In this document: positions 52,215-60,064 of the stretch, piece by piece
Layout: each line of letters starts with the position of its first letter
Numbering within the stretch: the stretch's first letter is position 1
Origin: Oxalobacteraceae bacterium UBA6704
GTDB taxonomy: Bacteria > Pseudomonadota > Gammaproteobacteria > Burkholderiales > Burkholderiaceae_D
Assembly (NCBI GenBank): GCA_002454505.1
Contig: DKJA01000180.1
Span: forward strand, 77,719-137,782
Length of the DNA stretch: 60,064 nt
Direction of reading: 5' to 3'
Made by a program: the position numbers and the translations under genes
Notes under the pieces: model-generated
The model's input: only the letters and a program-made list of their open reading frames with translations
What the model was told of the DNA's origin: nothing
The model's database searches: none

Positions 52215-52451
52215 ATGACGACGATCGAAATCTCGCTGCCCCGCGACCTGGCCGAGGAAGCCGAGGAAATGGGACTGCTGCAATCGCAGGTCGTCGCCGA
52301 CCTGCTGCGCGATGAAATCCGCCGCCGCACGTTCAGCGACCTGCTGGCCCACGGCGGCCTGGCGCATGAAAACCTGGCGCATGACGCGCCGGCCAACGAT
52401 CCCGGGCCGAATGCGCCGCCGAATCCGCCGCGCCGCCGCCCGCAGGTTTGA
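52215..52451 (+). CDS. Small antitoxin-like (ribbon-helix-helix type) protein
   Basis: A 78-residue protein starting TTIEISLPRDLAEEAEEMGL, LQSQVVADLLRDEIRRRTFS: a beta strand followed by two helices, as in ribbon-helix-helix antitoxins of type II modules. The tail (HDAPANDPGPNAPPNPPRRR) is disordered and proline-rich. AAGGAGA precedes the ATG. No toxin gene follows; the next gene is a convergent transporter. It may be a stand-alone regulator or an orphan antitoxin. Confidence 0.65.
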   Translation: MTTIEISLPRDLAEEAEEMGLLQSQVVADLLRDEIRRRTFSDLLAHGGLAHENLAHDAPANDPGPNAPPNPPRRRPQV

Positions 52452-52478
52452 CGCACTCAATACTTAGCGCGGACGCCG

Positions 52479-53744
52479 TCAGACGGCCGCGCGCTGCAGG
52501 TCATCCTTGCCGCCGTTGCCGATCCCTTCCACGGCGCGGCGGAAGAAGTACAGCATCACCAGCACCACGCCGATCGGCACCAGCGTCAGGTAGAACGCGA
52601 AGTGACCGCTGAATGCGCCGAACACATAGCCGGTGATCAGCGAGCCGGTGGTACCGCCCAGCGCCGAGAAAATCACCAGCAGTCCCGTCATCGCCGAATG
52701 CTGGTGCTGCGGCAGGGAGCTGAGCATCACCGAATTGATGCCCGGGTAGATCGGCGCCATGAACAGGCCGATGACAGGAAACAGGAAAGCGGCCACCGGC
52801 GCCGAAGCCCACGTGACGTTCGCATCGGGCACCACGCCCTGCGTCAGCGGCAGCGCCAGCAGCACGACGGCGCCCATGCCCAGCAGGCACGCATTCATCA
52901 CCGGGTACCAGTGCAGCCGCCGCAGCACGAAGCCGGCGGACAGCCGCCCCACCGCCAGGCAGGCGGCAAAGATGCTGGTCACCTGCACGCTCATCGCCGC
53001 CGGCAGGTGCAGGATCTCGTTATTGAAGGTCGGCAGCCACGTGCCGATGCTCTGCTCGATCAGCACATACAGGAAGGCGGTCAGCACGAAGATGCACACC
53101 AGCGGCTTGAAGAACAGTTTCAGCATCGCGGTGAAATCCTGGGCCGGCGACCGCTCGGCCGGCAGCGCAGCGAGGCGCTCGTCGAACTCGGTGACGGCCA
53201 GCAGCACGAAGGTCACGGCGCACAGCGCGGCCAGCAGCCAGTAGACGTTCAGCCAGCTGTGCGACCGCGGGTCGCCAGAATCGATGAACCAGCCGAAGAC
53301 CCAGTAGGCGCACAGCACGCCCACCATGAAGAAGCCTTCCAGCGTGTTCATGATGCCCGCATGGTCGCGGCGACTCGTGGCGATCAGCCCCAGCGTGGAA
53401 TACACGGACACCTTGATCAGCGCGAACGCCACGCCGACGCACAGGAACAGCAGCTTGGCCGTCGCGAAGCCGGGCACCAGCGGCATCGCCAAGCAGGCGC
53501 ACGTGACGATGGCCAGGCCGGCCAGCATCGCCCGCTTGTAGCCCAGCCGCGGCAGGAACGACGCGATGGCAAACGACACGAACGCGATCGGCAGGTCTTT
53601 GAAACCTTCCAGCACGCTGGCGGCGGACTTGCCGACGCCGTAGTTGTGGATCACCTGCAGGATCACCGTTCCCACGCTGTTCAGCAGGATCGCGAACACG
53701 AAGTAGATCAGGAACAGGATGGCGAGGATGCGTTTTCTTTGCAC
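52479..53744 (-). CDS. MFS sugar transporter (FucP/NagP-like)
   Basis: A 421-residue permease with 12 hydrophobic segments. The N-terminus reads ILAILFLIYFVFAILLNSVG, the loop after TM2 GKSAASVLEGFKDLPIAFVS, then LPRLGYKRAMLAGLAIVTCA; the second half has FAACLAVGRLSAGFVLRRLH and FPVIGLFMAPIYPGINSVML. The overall pattern is that of the FHS/FucP-type proton symporters. The start is GTG with CGGAG upstream. It lies downstream of pgmB and the GH65 gene and would import the disaccharide across the inner membrane after TonB-dependent uptake. Its separation from pgmB by a REP-like repeat suggests lower or separate expression. Confidence 0.9.
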   Translation of the reverse strand: MQRKRILAILFLIYFVFAILLNSVGTVILQVIHNYGVGKSAASVLEGFKDLPIAFVSFAIASFLPRLGYKRAMLAGLAIVTCACLAMPLVPGFATAKLLFLCVGVAFALIKVSVYSTLGLIATSRRDHAGIMNTLEGFFMVGVLCAYWVFGWFIDSGDPRSHSWLNVYWLLAALCAVTFVLLAVTEFDERLAALPAERSPAQDFTAMLKLFFKPLVCIFVLTAFLYVLIEQSIGTWLPTFNNEILHLPAAMSVQVTSIFAACLAVGRLSAGFVLRRLHWYPVMNACLLGMGAVVLLALPLTQGVVPDANVTWASAPVAAFLFPVIGLFMAPIYPGINSVMLSSLPQHQHSAMTGLLVIFSALGGTTGSLITGYVFGAFSGHFAFYLTLVPIGVVLVMLYFFRRAVEGIGNGGKDDLQRAAV

Positions 53745-53781
53745 GGTGTCTCCGTTTTGTATTTTTTATTCCGCTATGGCT

Positions 53782-53904
53782 GGGGACTGTCCCCGGCTTT
53801 TTGGGGCCTGTCCCCGGGGTTGTTGTTCTGCTTGCGCGCTGCAAGGTCAAAAGCAACCCCGGGGACAGCCGGAGCGCCGGACCGCCCTTGCAGGGACAGT
53901 CCCC
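53782..53904. repeat. REP-like inverted-repeat doublet
   Basis: Same design as 23238-23373: it opens with GGGGACTGTCCCC, then GGGGCCTGTCCCCGGGGTTG, a spacer, CAACCCCGGGGACAG, and closes with AGGGACAGTCCCC. It lies between pgmB and the MFS gene in the same operon direction and could process or attenuate the transcript. The two doublets are 30 kb apart, so this is a dispersed repeat family. Confidence 0.8.
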
Positions 53905-53911
53905 GGCAACT

Positions 53912-54553
53912 TCAGTACTTGGCCGGATCGAAACCGCGCAAATCCGGTATCACCACATCGGCCTGCGTCAGAATCCCCGCATCGCCCACCCCCACGGCAT
54001 ACATGCCGGCCGCCTTGATCGACGCCACGCCGGCCACCGCATCCTCCACGCCGAAGCAGTCGGCGGCAGCGACACCCAGCTCGCGCGCCGCTTTCAGGAA
54101 GATCTCCGGATCGGGCTTGCCCCTGGCGATCGTGGCCGCATCGACGACGTAGTCGAACTTGTCCGTGATGCCCAGCCGCTCCAGCACCGTGAAGGCGTTC
54201 TTGCTGACGGAGGCGAGGCCGATGCGCAGGCCCTGCGCGCGGCACGCATCGAGCGCGGCGACGGCGCCGGGCAGCAGGTCGTCCGGCGACATCGTCGCGA
54301 TCAGCTCCTTGTAATGCTCGTTCTTTTCCGTGGCCAGCGCCAGCTTTTCGTCGTCCGAAAACGCGCGCGGTGACTGCGCCAGGATCAGGTCCAGCGATCC
54401 CATGCGGTCGATGCCCTTCAGGTGTTCGTTGAACGCTTCGTCGAACGGCACGCCCTGCGATTCGGCCAGGCGCTTCCACGCCAGGTAGTGGTAGCGGGCG
54501 GTGTCGGTGATGACGCCATCCAGGTCGAAAATCACTGCTTTGTATTGTTTCAT
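53912..54553 (-). CDS. pgmB: Beta-phosphoglucomutase
   Basis: Haloacid-dehalogenase superfamily enzyme converting beta-D-glucose 1-phosphate, made by GH65 phosphorolysis, to glucose 6-phosphate. Nucleophile and acid/base Asp10 and Asp12 in VIFDLDGVITDTARYHYLAW; cap-domain NEHLKGIDRMGSLDLIL; GLASVSKNAFTVLERLGI (motif II Ser); KPDPEIFLKAARELGV (motif III); FGVEDAVAGVASIKAAGMYA (motif IV). 213 residues, typical. It overlaps the GH65 stop by 4 nt (ATGA), matching coupled synthesis. Confidence 0.95.
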   Translation of the reverse strand: MKQYKAVIFDLDGVITDTARYHYLAWKRLAESQGVPFDEAFNEHLKGIDRMGSLDLILAQSPRAFSDDEKLALATEKNEHYKELIATMSPDDLLPGAVAALDACRAQGLRIGLASVSKNAFTVLERLGITDKFDYVVDAATIARGKPDPEIFLKAARELGVAAADCFGVEDAVAGVASIKAAGMYAVGVGDAGILTQADVVIPDLRGFDPAKY

Positions 54554-56862
54554 GCGGCTTCCCTGTGTTCCGGTTGTGCGGCGGCCAGGCTGACCTGCCT
54601 GCCGTGATGCGTGAAGCTCAATTGCGCCCCGCGCTCCAGCAGATACGTGGTGCCCGCGCCATCGACGGCCACGCGCAGCAGGCAGCCGCGGATGTGGATG
54701 CGGAAGCGGTAGCCCTGCCACTGCGCCGGCAGCGTCGGCGCGAAGCGCACCGCGCCGCCATCCGTGCGCAGGCCGCCGAAGCCGTAGGCGACGCCCAGCC
54801 ACGTGCCGGCCATCGCCGCCGTGTGCACGCCGTGGCAGGTATTACCGTGGGTGTCGTCCAGGTCGAGGCGTGCCGTCTCCATGAAGTAGTCGTACGCCTT
54901 GTCGGCATACCCCACTTCGGCGGCGACGATCGAGAAGATGCACGACGACAGCGACGAATCGTGCGTCGTCACCGCCTCGTAGTAATCGAAGTCGCGGCGC
55001 TTGTCGTCCAGCGTGAAGCGCGACGACAGCAGCAGCAGCGCCAGCACCACGTCGGCCTGCTTGCACACCTGGTGGCGGTAGATCACCATCGGGTGGTAGT
55101 TCAGCAGCAGCGGATAGTTTTCCTTCGGCGTGTTGGCGAAATCCCAGCGCTTCTTCGACAGGAAGCTGTCGTCCTGTTCGTGGATGCCCAGCTCTTCGTC
55201 GTACGGCAGGTGCATGCGCTGCGCGGCGCGGCGCCATGCGGCCGGCTCCTTCGCCTCCAGCGCCATCGCCTGTTCGATGCGCGTGTAATCGGCGGGGAAC
55301 TGCGCCGCCAGCCGTTCCGCCACGTCCGCCGCGAACGCCAGGTGGGCCTGCGCCATCGCGTTCGTGTAGTAGTTGTTGTTGACGAGGGCCGTGTATTCGT
55401 CCGGCCCGGTCACCACGTTGATGACGAAGCGGTCCTGCCGGTCGTAGCTGCCGATGCCGGTCCAGATGCGCGCAGTCTCCATGACGATTTCGGCGCCGTG
55501 CGCGCGCAGCCAGTCGTCGTCGCCCGTCGCATCCATGTACTGGCGGATCGAATACGCCACGTCGGCATTGATGTGGTATTGCGCGGTACCGGCGGGGAAG
55601 TAAGCGGAACACTCTTCGCCGGCGATGGTGCGCCACGGGTACAGCGCGCCCTTCGCATGCGACATCTGCCGCGCGCGGCGGCGCGCCGACTCGAGGCCCG
55701 CCCACCGGTAGTCGAGCAGCTTGCGGGCGATCTCCGGCTTGTTGTACAGGAAGAACGGGAAGATGTAGATCTCCGTGTCCCAGAAATAATGGCCTTCGTA
55801 GCCTTCGCCCGTGACGCCCTTCGCCGAGATATTGGTCTTGCCGTCGCGGCCCACCGATTGCAGCAGATGGTATTCGTTGAAGCGGATGCCCTGCTGCAGC
55901 CGGTCGTCGCCATCGATTTCCACGTCGGCCTGCTGCCAGAAGTCTTCCAGATACGCCGCCTGGCGCTCGGTCAACGCTGCGAATCCATCCTTGCGCGCCT
56001 GTTCCAGCACGGCGCGGCTGCGCGCCGCCAGTTCGCCTTCCGGGTAATCGCGCGACGTGTGATACGCGGCGTATTTGCGGATATCGATCGCCTTGCCCTG
56101 CACGGCCGGCACGGTGTAACTCTGCTCGAGGCGCAGGCCATCCTGGCTGTATTCGGCTGTGCCGGCGATGTCGGTCAGCGTCGCGCTGACCAGCAGGAAG
56201 CCGCTGTTGCGAGTGCGCTGCACCAGCGCCGCGTAGCCGCCATCCTGTTCGGCCGCTTGCAGCTGCAGCGACTCGCCGGACACGCTCGAACCCACGCGCG
56301 GATCGTCGCCCGCTTCGATATTTTTCACCGCGCCGTCGAGCGCGGTGACGATGCGCACCGTGCCGGAGAAGTTCAGCGGCGTCACCGTCACGTGCTGGGC
56401 GAACAGGTGCTTGTTGTCGAAGCAGACCACGCGCCGGCTCGCCACGGCGATGGCGCGGCCGGACGGCGCCGTCCACCGCAGCGACCGTTCCAGCACGCCG
56501 CGGCGCAGGTCCAGCGAACGGTCGTAGCCCTCGACCGTGCCGGTCAAGGGATCAAAGCGTTCGCCGTCGATCCAGATGGCGATGCCTTTCGCGTTCGGCA
56601 CGTTCAGCATGAACTGGTTGGTCTTCGCCAGCGCGTATGCCGTTTCCGGATAGTGGATCGTCTCGGACTCGTAGAAGCCGTTCAGGTAGGTGCCGTCCAG
56701 CGACGTGCCGGCCGGCCCGCTCCACCCTTCCTCGGCCGTGCCGCGCACGCCGATGTAGCCGTTGCCGAGGGCGAACAGCGTCTCGTTCAGGAAGTGCGTG
56801 GCCGCGTCCGGCGCGCTCTCGCGCAGGCACCAGGGATCGGGAGCAAAGCGTGATCGGGTCAC
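54550..56862 (-). CDS. Glycoside hydrolase family 65 disaccharide phosphorylase
   Basis: A 770-residue GH65 enzyme that splits an alpha-glucosyl disaccharide with phosphate to give beta-glucose 1-phosphate. N-terminal beta-sandwich (FLNETLFALGNGYIGVRGTA), (alpha/alpha)6 barrel with VTGEGYEGHYFWDTEIYIFP, and the catalytic Glu489 in VTGPDEYTALVNNNYYTNAM. Phosphate-binding HDSSLSSCIFSIVA also fits. The C-terminal beta domain ends at GRQVSLAAAQP. Maltose, trehalose, kojibiose and nigerose phosphorylases share this fold, so the substrate is open. The GTG start has GAGG upstream. Paired with pgmB it gives a complete phosphorolytic route. Confidence 0.93.
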   Translation of the reverse strand: MTRSRFAPDPWCLRESAPDAATHFLNETLFALGNGYIGVRGTAEEGWSGPAGTSLDGTYLNGFYESETIHYPETAYALAKTNQFMLNVPNAKGIAIWIDGERFDPLTGTVEGYDRSLDLRRGVLERSLRWTAPSGRAIAVASRRVVCFDNKHLFAQHVTVTPLNFSGTVRIVTALDGAVKNIEAGDDPRVGSSVSGESLQLQAAEQDGGYAALVQRTRNSGFLLVSATLTDIAGTAEYSQDGLRLEQSYTVPAVQGKAIDIRKYAAYHTSRDYPEGELAARSRAVLEQARKDGFAALTERQAAYLEDFWQQADVEIDGDDRLQQGIRFNEYHLLQSVGRDGKTNISAKGVTGEGYEGHYFWDTEIYIFPFFLYNKPEIARKLLDYRWAGLESARRRARQMSHAKGALYPWRTIAGEECSAYFPAGTAQYHINADVAYSIRQYMDATGDDDWLRAHGAEIVMETARIWTGIGSYDRQDRFVINVVTGPDEYTALVNNNYYTNAMAQAHLAFAADVAERLAAQFPADYTRIEQAMALEAKEPAAWRRAAQRMHLPYDEELGIHEQDDSFLSKKRWDFANTPKENYPLLLNYHPMVIYRHQVCKQADVVLALLLLSSRFTLDDKRRDFDYYEAVTTHDSSLSSCIFSIVAAEVGYADKAYDYFMETARLDLDDTHGNTCHGVHTAAMAGTWLGVAYGFGGLRTDGGAVRFAPTLPAQWQGYRFRIHIRGCLLRVAVDGAGTTYLLERGAQLSFTHHGRQVSLAAAQPEHREAA

Positions 56863-56905
56863 ATTGGCCTCATTATCTAGACAGCTATCCGGCGCGTTGC
56901 CGGGA

Positions 56906-57910
56906 TCAGGTCTGCCGCACCATCAGCGTGGTGGGCAGCATTTCGGAGGTGGCGGGTTCGCCATTCATCAGGTCCAGCATCTTCTTCGCCAGCAGCACGC
57001 CGCCGTCGCGCAGGTACTGGTGCACGCTGGTCAGCGGCGGCACGAAGCTGGCGGCGCCCGGCGTATCGTCGTAGCCGATGACGGAGACGATTTCCGGCAC
57101 CCGCAGGTTCTTCTCGGCCAGTGCGCGGATCGCGCCCATCGCCAGCAGGTCGCTGGCGGCAAACACGCCATCGAATACCTGCCCCTTCTTCTTCAGCAGC
57201 GCCGAGATGCAGTCGAAGCCCGCCTCGAACGTGAACGCCTTGGGCCGCATGATGTGCACGGTGCCCTGGCCGCCGATCGCGTCGATGAAGCCGGCGCAGC
57301 GCTCCTGCACTTCGGCGTGGTCGACGTCGCCCAGGAACACCAGCTTCTTGCGGCCCAGTTCCAGGAAACGGTGCGCCGCGCTGATGCCGCCCTTGCGGTT
57401 GTCGCTGCCGACGACGATGGTCGACGAGCCTGCTTTCGATCCGGCATCGGGAGCGCCCCATACGACCAGCGGCCGGCCGGTGCGCTGCAGCGCCGTCACC
57501 GCCTCGCCGTGCGAGCCCTGGCCCAGCAGGATCAGGCCGTCGGCGCCCTGCACCGGCGCCGTGTCGAGCAGCTGTTTCGAGGTCAGCACGACGCTGTAGC
57601 CGGCCGTCGTCAGTTCCTGCGTGATGCCGCCCAGCAGTTCCAGCGGATACGGGTCGGACATCGGCCGGCCCCGCGCGGGTGTCATTTCCACAACAACCGC
57701 CACGGAATACGAGCGACCCATGCGCAGGTTGCGGGCGCTCACATTGAAGCGGTAGCCCTGTTCCTCGGCGATGCGGCGCACTTTTTCGCGCGTCCCTTCG
57801 GTGACCAGCGGACTGTTGCGCAGCGCCCGCGATACGGTGATCTTGGACACGCCGGCCAGCAGCGCCAGGTCTTCCATCGTCAGTCCCGTCTCGGTTTTTA
57901 CTGTGGCCAT
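56906..57910 (-). CDS. LacI-family transcriptional regulator of the sugar locus
   Basis: DNA-binding helix-turn-helix at the N-terminus (TMEDLALLAGVSKITVSRAL, VTEGTREKVRRIAEEQGYRF with hinge NVSARNLRMG), followed by a periplasmic-binding-protein-like effector domain (SYSVAVVVEMTPARGRPMSD, LEYLL-type LELLGGITQELTTAGYSVVL, DGVFAASDLLAMGAIRALAE, VIGYDDTPGAASFVPPLTSV). 334 residues. It is divergent from the TonB receptor and upstream of GH65, 43 bp away. The two near-palindromes at 57974-58008 are the likely operators. The long antisense-containing ORF that spans it is not real. Confidence 0.94.
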   Translation of the reverse strand: MATVKTETGLTMEDLALLAGVSKITVSRALRNSPLVTEGTREKVRRIAEEQGYRFNVSARNLRMGRSYSVAVVVEMTPARGRPMSDPYPLELLGGITQELTTAGYSVVLTSKQLLDTAPVQGADGLILLGQGSHGEAVTALQRTGRPLVVWGAPDAGSKAGSSTIVVGSDNRKGGISAAHRFLELGRKKLVFLGDVDHAEVQERCAGFIDAIGGQGTVHIMRPKAFTFEAGFDCISALLKKKGQVFDGVFAASDLLAMGAIRALAEKNLRVPEIVSVIGYDDTPGAASFVPPLTSVHQYLRDGGVLLAKKMLDLMNGEPATSEMLPTTLMVRQT

Positions 57911-57973
57911 CGCTCGCTCGCAAAGAAATCTCGTCGCATTATGACCACGTTCCGATTGGCTGTCACGAAAAAA

Positions 57974-58008
57974 TGACATCGATAACATTTCAATTGACAT
58001 CGATATCA
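57974..58008. promoter_or_regulatory. Paired LacI-type operators between lacI-like gene and TonB receptor
   Basis: Two near-palindromic sites, TGACATCGATAACA and TGACATCGATATCA, with a central CG as in LacI-family operators and starts 21 bp apart, close to two helical turns. They lie between the divergent regulator and receptor genes, 64 bp before the regulator start and about 90 bp before the receptor start. I see no third copy before the GH65 gene. Confidence 0.75.
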
Positions 58009-58099
58009 TTTGTTGTTTCAATGACCCCAGAATACGAGGCTGCGCCGCCTGGCGCCTTGTCCCGGAGACGACAATAAAACCACGAGAAAGTGACCCGCC

Positions 58100-60064
58100 A
58101 TGAACAAGCGATTCCTGCTGTCCGCCATTTCCCTCGCCGTGCTGACGCTGGCCAGCCAGGCCCGCGCTGCGGAAGAACCACAGACCACCGAAGCACCTGC
58201 CGGCACGCAGCCCGCTGCCGGCGACGCCGTCCAGGCCGAACTGCAGCAGGTGGTCGTGACGGGCGTGGCCACGTCCGGCGGCGTGCGCAAGCTGGACTCG
58301 TCGTTCTCGATCACCACCGCCAACGAGGAACAGCTGAAGATGGCGTCGCCCAGCAGCACGGCCGACATCATGAAGCTCGTGCCCGGCGTGTATGCCGAGC
58401 CGACCGGCGGCCAGTCCGGCGCCAACATCGCCGTGCGCGGTTTCCCGTCCGGCTCCGATTCGCCGTTCGTGTCCGTTCAGCTGATGGGCAACCCGATCTA
58501 TCCCGTCTCGACGCTGTCGTTCTTCGAAGGCTCGTCGGCCTTCCGGCTGGACGACACGATCGAGCGCGTGGAAGTGCTGCGCGGCGGCCCGAGCACGATC
58601 TTCTCCAGCGGCCAGCCGGGCGCGACGATGAACTTCATTCTGAAAAAGGGTACCGACACGCCGGAAGGCTCGATCCGCTTCTCCACCGGCACGGGCGAAC
58701 TGCGCCGCGCCGACATCTTCTACGGCGGCAAGATCGCGGACGGCTGGTACGGCACCATCGGCGGCTTCTACCGCACCACGGACGGCGTGCGCGATGCCGG
58801 CTTCCCGGCCGACAAGGGCGGCCAGATCACGGCCACGCTGACGCGCAAGCTGGACCAGGGCGAGGTAACGTTCTACGCCCGCCGCACCGATGACAAGAAT
58901 GCGTTCTACACCGGCGTGCCGCTGATCTCGTCGAACAACGGCCACACGATCAGCGAATTCCCCGGCTTCGATCCGCTGACGGGCACCCTGATGAGCGGCG
59001 AGATGCGCCGCTTCACCGTCGAGGCCGCGCCGGGCCGCACGCTGAACTACGACCTGGGCGATGGCCGCGGCCTCAAATCCACCGTGTTCGGTGTCGATTT
59101 CGCGCAGACGATCGCGGGCTGGAACGTATCGAACAAATTCAATTACTTCGATGGCGACCTGAACACCTATGCGATGTTCACCGGGAACAATCCGCTGACG
59201 ATGGGCGCCTACAACGCCGCGGCGCTCGCTTCCTACGGCGGCACGGTGGCAACAGCGACCTATCTGGACGGCACGCCTGTCGCCGCCGACCAGCAGGTGG
59301 TGCAGGCCGGCCTGTGGGCGGTGGAGAAGCAGCTGCAGTCGGTCACCAACGAACTGCGCGTCAGCCGCGAATGGATCAAGGACAATACGGTGACGATCGG
59401 CGGCTACTTCGCCAATTACTCGTCGGACGACGTGTGGTACCTGGGTAACAGCCGGCTGATGACGGCCGTGCCGAATGCGCGGCTGATCGACGTGCGGCTG
59501 AACAACGGCACGATCGTGTCGAACCAGGGCACCGATGGCCCGGTGAACTATGCGCCGGTGGCGTCTTACGACGGCAGCAATACCGCCCTGTTCATTGCCA
59601 ACGAATGGAAGGTCAACGACCGCATCCGCGTCGATGGCGGCATCCGCCGCGAGCGGCAGAAGCTCGATGCGACGGTATCGAACCTGACCACCGGCGACAC
59701 GGACAACAATCCGCTGACAGTGTACAACAACGGCACGTCGATGCCGACCAACTCGAACACCTACCTGACGCGCACGGATTCGGCCAATTCGTTCACCGTG
59801 GGCGGCAACTACAAGCTGGCGCGCGATGCCAGCGTGTTCGTTCGGGCTAACACCGGCCACACCTTCGTCGCCTTCGACGATCTGCGCAATGCCGGCACGC
59901 AGGCCAACGTCAACGACCGCGACTTCCTGCCGACGCCGAAGATCAAGCAGGTGGAAGTGGGCTTCAAGACGGCGACCCAGCTGTACAGCGCCTACATCAA
60001 CTACTTCCACACGGAGTTCGACGGCATCTCGTTCCAGCAGCTGCTGGCCGACGGCACCGTGCTG
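58100..60064 (+). CDS. TonB-dependent receptor, probably for an alpha-glucoside (C-terminal part beyond window)
   Basis: Outer-membrane receptor, 655 residues within the window and open at the right edge. Signal peptide MNKRFLLSAISLAVLTLASQ cut near ARAAEE; TonB box region ELQQVVVTGVATSGG; plug with SSTADIMKLVPGVYAEPTGG, NIAVRGFPSGSDSPFVSVQL and the RVEVLRGGPSTIFSSGQPGA signature; then barrel strands (RFSTGTGELRRADIFYGGKI, RTLNYDLGDGRGLKSTVFGV). It has no STN domain, so no transmembrane signalling is expected. Divergent position beside the LacI/GH65 genes with operators in between suggests sugar uptake under LacI control. Confidence 0.92.
   Translation, partial: MNKRFLLSAISLAVLTLASQARAAEEPQTTEAPAGTQPAAGDAVQAELQQVVVTGVATSGGVRKLDSSFSITTANEEQLKMASPSSTADIMKLVPGVYAEPTGGQSGANIAVRGFPSGSDSPFVSVQLMGNPIYPVSTLSFFEGSSAFRLDDTIERVEVLRGGPSTIFSSGQPGATMNFILKKGTDTPEGSIRFSTGTGELRRADIFYGGKIADGWYGTIGGFYRTTDGVRDAGFPADKGGQITATLTRKLDQGEVTFYARRTDDKNAFYTGVPLISSNNGHTISEFPGFDPLTGTLMSGEMRRFTVEAAPGRTLNYDLGDGRGLKSTVFGVDFAQTIAGWNVSNKFNYFDGDLNTYAMFTGNNPLTMGAYNAAALASYGGTVATATYLDGTPVAADQQVVQAGLWAVEKQLQSVTNELRVSREWIKDNTVTIGGYFANYSSDDVWYLGNSRLMTAVPNARLIDVRLNNGTIVSNQGTDGPVNYAPVASYDGSNTALFIANEWKVNDRIRVDGGIRRERQKLDATVSNLTTGDTDNNPLTVYNNGTSMPTNSNTYLTRTDSANSFTVGGNYKLARDASVFVRANTGHTFVAFDDLRNAGTQANVNDRDFLPTPKIKQVEVGFKTATQLYSAYINYFHTEFDGISFQQLLADGTVL

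Noticed and set aside
57911..60010. N-terminal extension of the LacI gene to a 1034-codon protein
   Set aside because: The extension is antisense to the TonB receptor and has no domain; the LacI helix-turn-helix defines the true N-terminus.

Overview
The window reads as chromosomal DNA of a high-GC betaproteobacterium, most likely an Oxalobacteraceae member close to Massilia, Duganella or Pseudoduganella. That assignment is an inference from gene order (petABC-sspA-sspB), a complete tad pilus locus, IcmF next to a giant indolepyruvate ferredoxin oxidoreductase, a TonB/GH65 sugar locus, and GC-rich codon use. No 16S rRNA or other phylogenetic marker is present.

Layout. (1) 1-2.7 kb, minus strand: an iron-type FecI/FecR/TonB-receptor surface-signalling unit; the receptor runs off the left edge. 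(2) 2.9-3.7 kb: an unrecognised membrane-anchored protein. (3) 3.95-16.34 kb: a decayed genomic island inserted in a tRNA-Thr(TGT) gene and bounded by 47-bp direct repeats. It carries an IS5-family remnant, a Doc-type Fic toxin behind an unusually large DNA-binding partner, an IS3-family remnant inside an integrase fragment, an OLD-family ATPase/nuclease, an array of CTTGG-N-CCAAG palindromes, an orphan VbhA-like antitoxin, a lipoprotein and a broken VirB6 (type IV secretion remnant), a small cargo cassette between inverted repeats, and a multiply broken tyrosine integrase beside the tRNA. All frameshifted genes I found lie in this island. (4) 16.4-20.6 kb: sspB, sspA and the cytochrome bc1 operon. 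(5) 20.8-27.2 kb: mscL, a DegS/AlgW-like protease, a DUF2461 protein, a LysR/tartrate dehydrogenase pair, a flavin reductase, and two small envelope genes.

(6) 27.2-40.1 kb, minus strand: a complete Tad/Flp pilus operon of 14 genes, from the Flp pilin and prepilin peptidase through the secretin, TadZ and TadA/B/C to a TadD-like TPR protein. It includes an AAA+ ATPase that is not one of the standard Tad components. (7) 40.5-42.8 kb: a convergent diguanylate cyclase and HD-GYP phosphodiesterase pair, well placed to set c-di-GMP near the pilus genes. (8) 42.9-52.5 kb: a LysR regulator, the fused 2-oxoacid ferredoxin oxidoreductase, IcmF, a PhyH-like dioxygenase and a small antitoxin-like protein. 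(9) 52.5-60 kb: an alpha-glucoside phosphorolysis locus (MFS transporter, beta-phosphoglucomutase, GH65 phosphorylase, LacI regulator), with a divergent TonB receptor that runs off the right edge and two LacI-type operators in the shared promoter region.

Scattered between host genes are REP-like inverted repeats based on GGGGACTGTCCCC, GGTGCCTGTCACC and GGTGTCTGACACC. The best candidates for under-described biology are the Doc plus large DNA-binding partner pair, the palindrome array at 11.07-11.31 kb, the orphan VbhA-like antitoxin attached to a VirB6/lipoprotein remnant, and the extra AAA+ ATPase of the tad operon.
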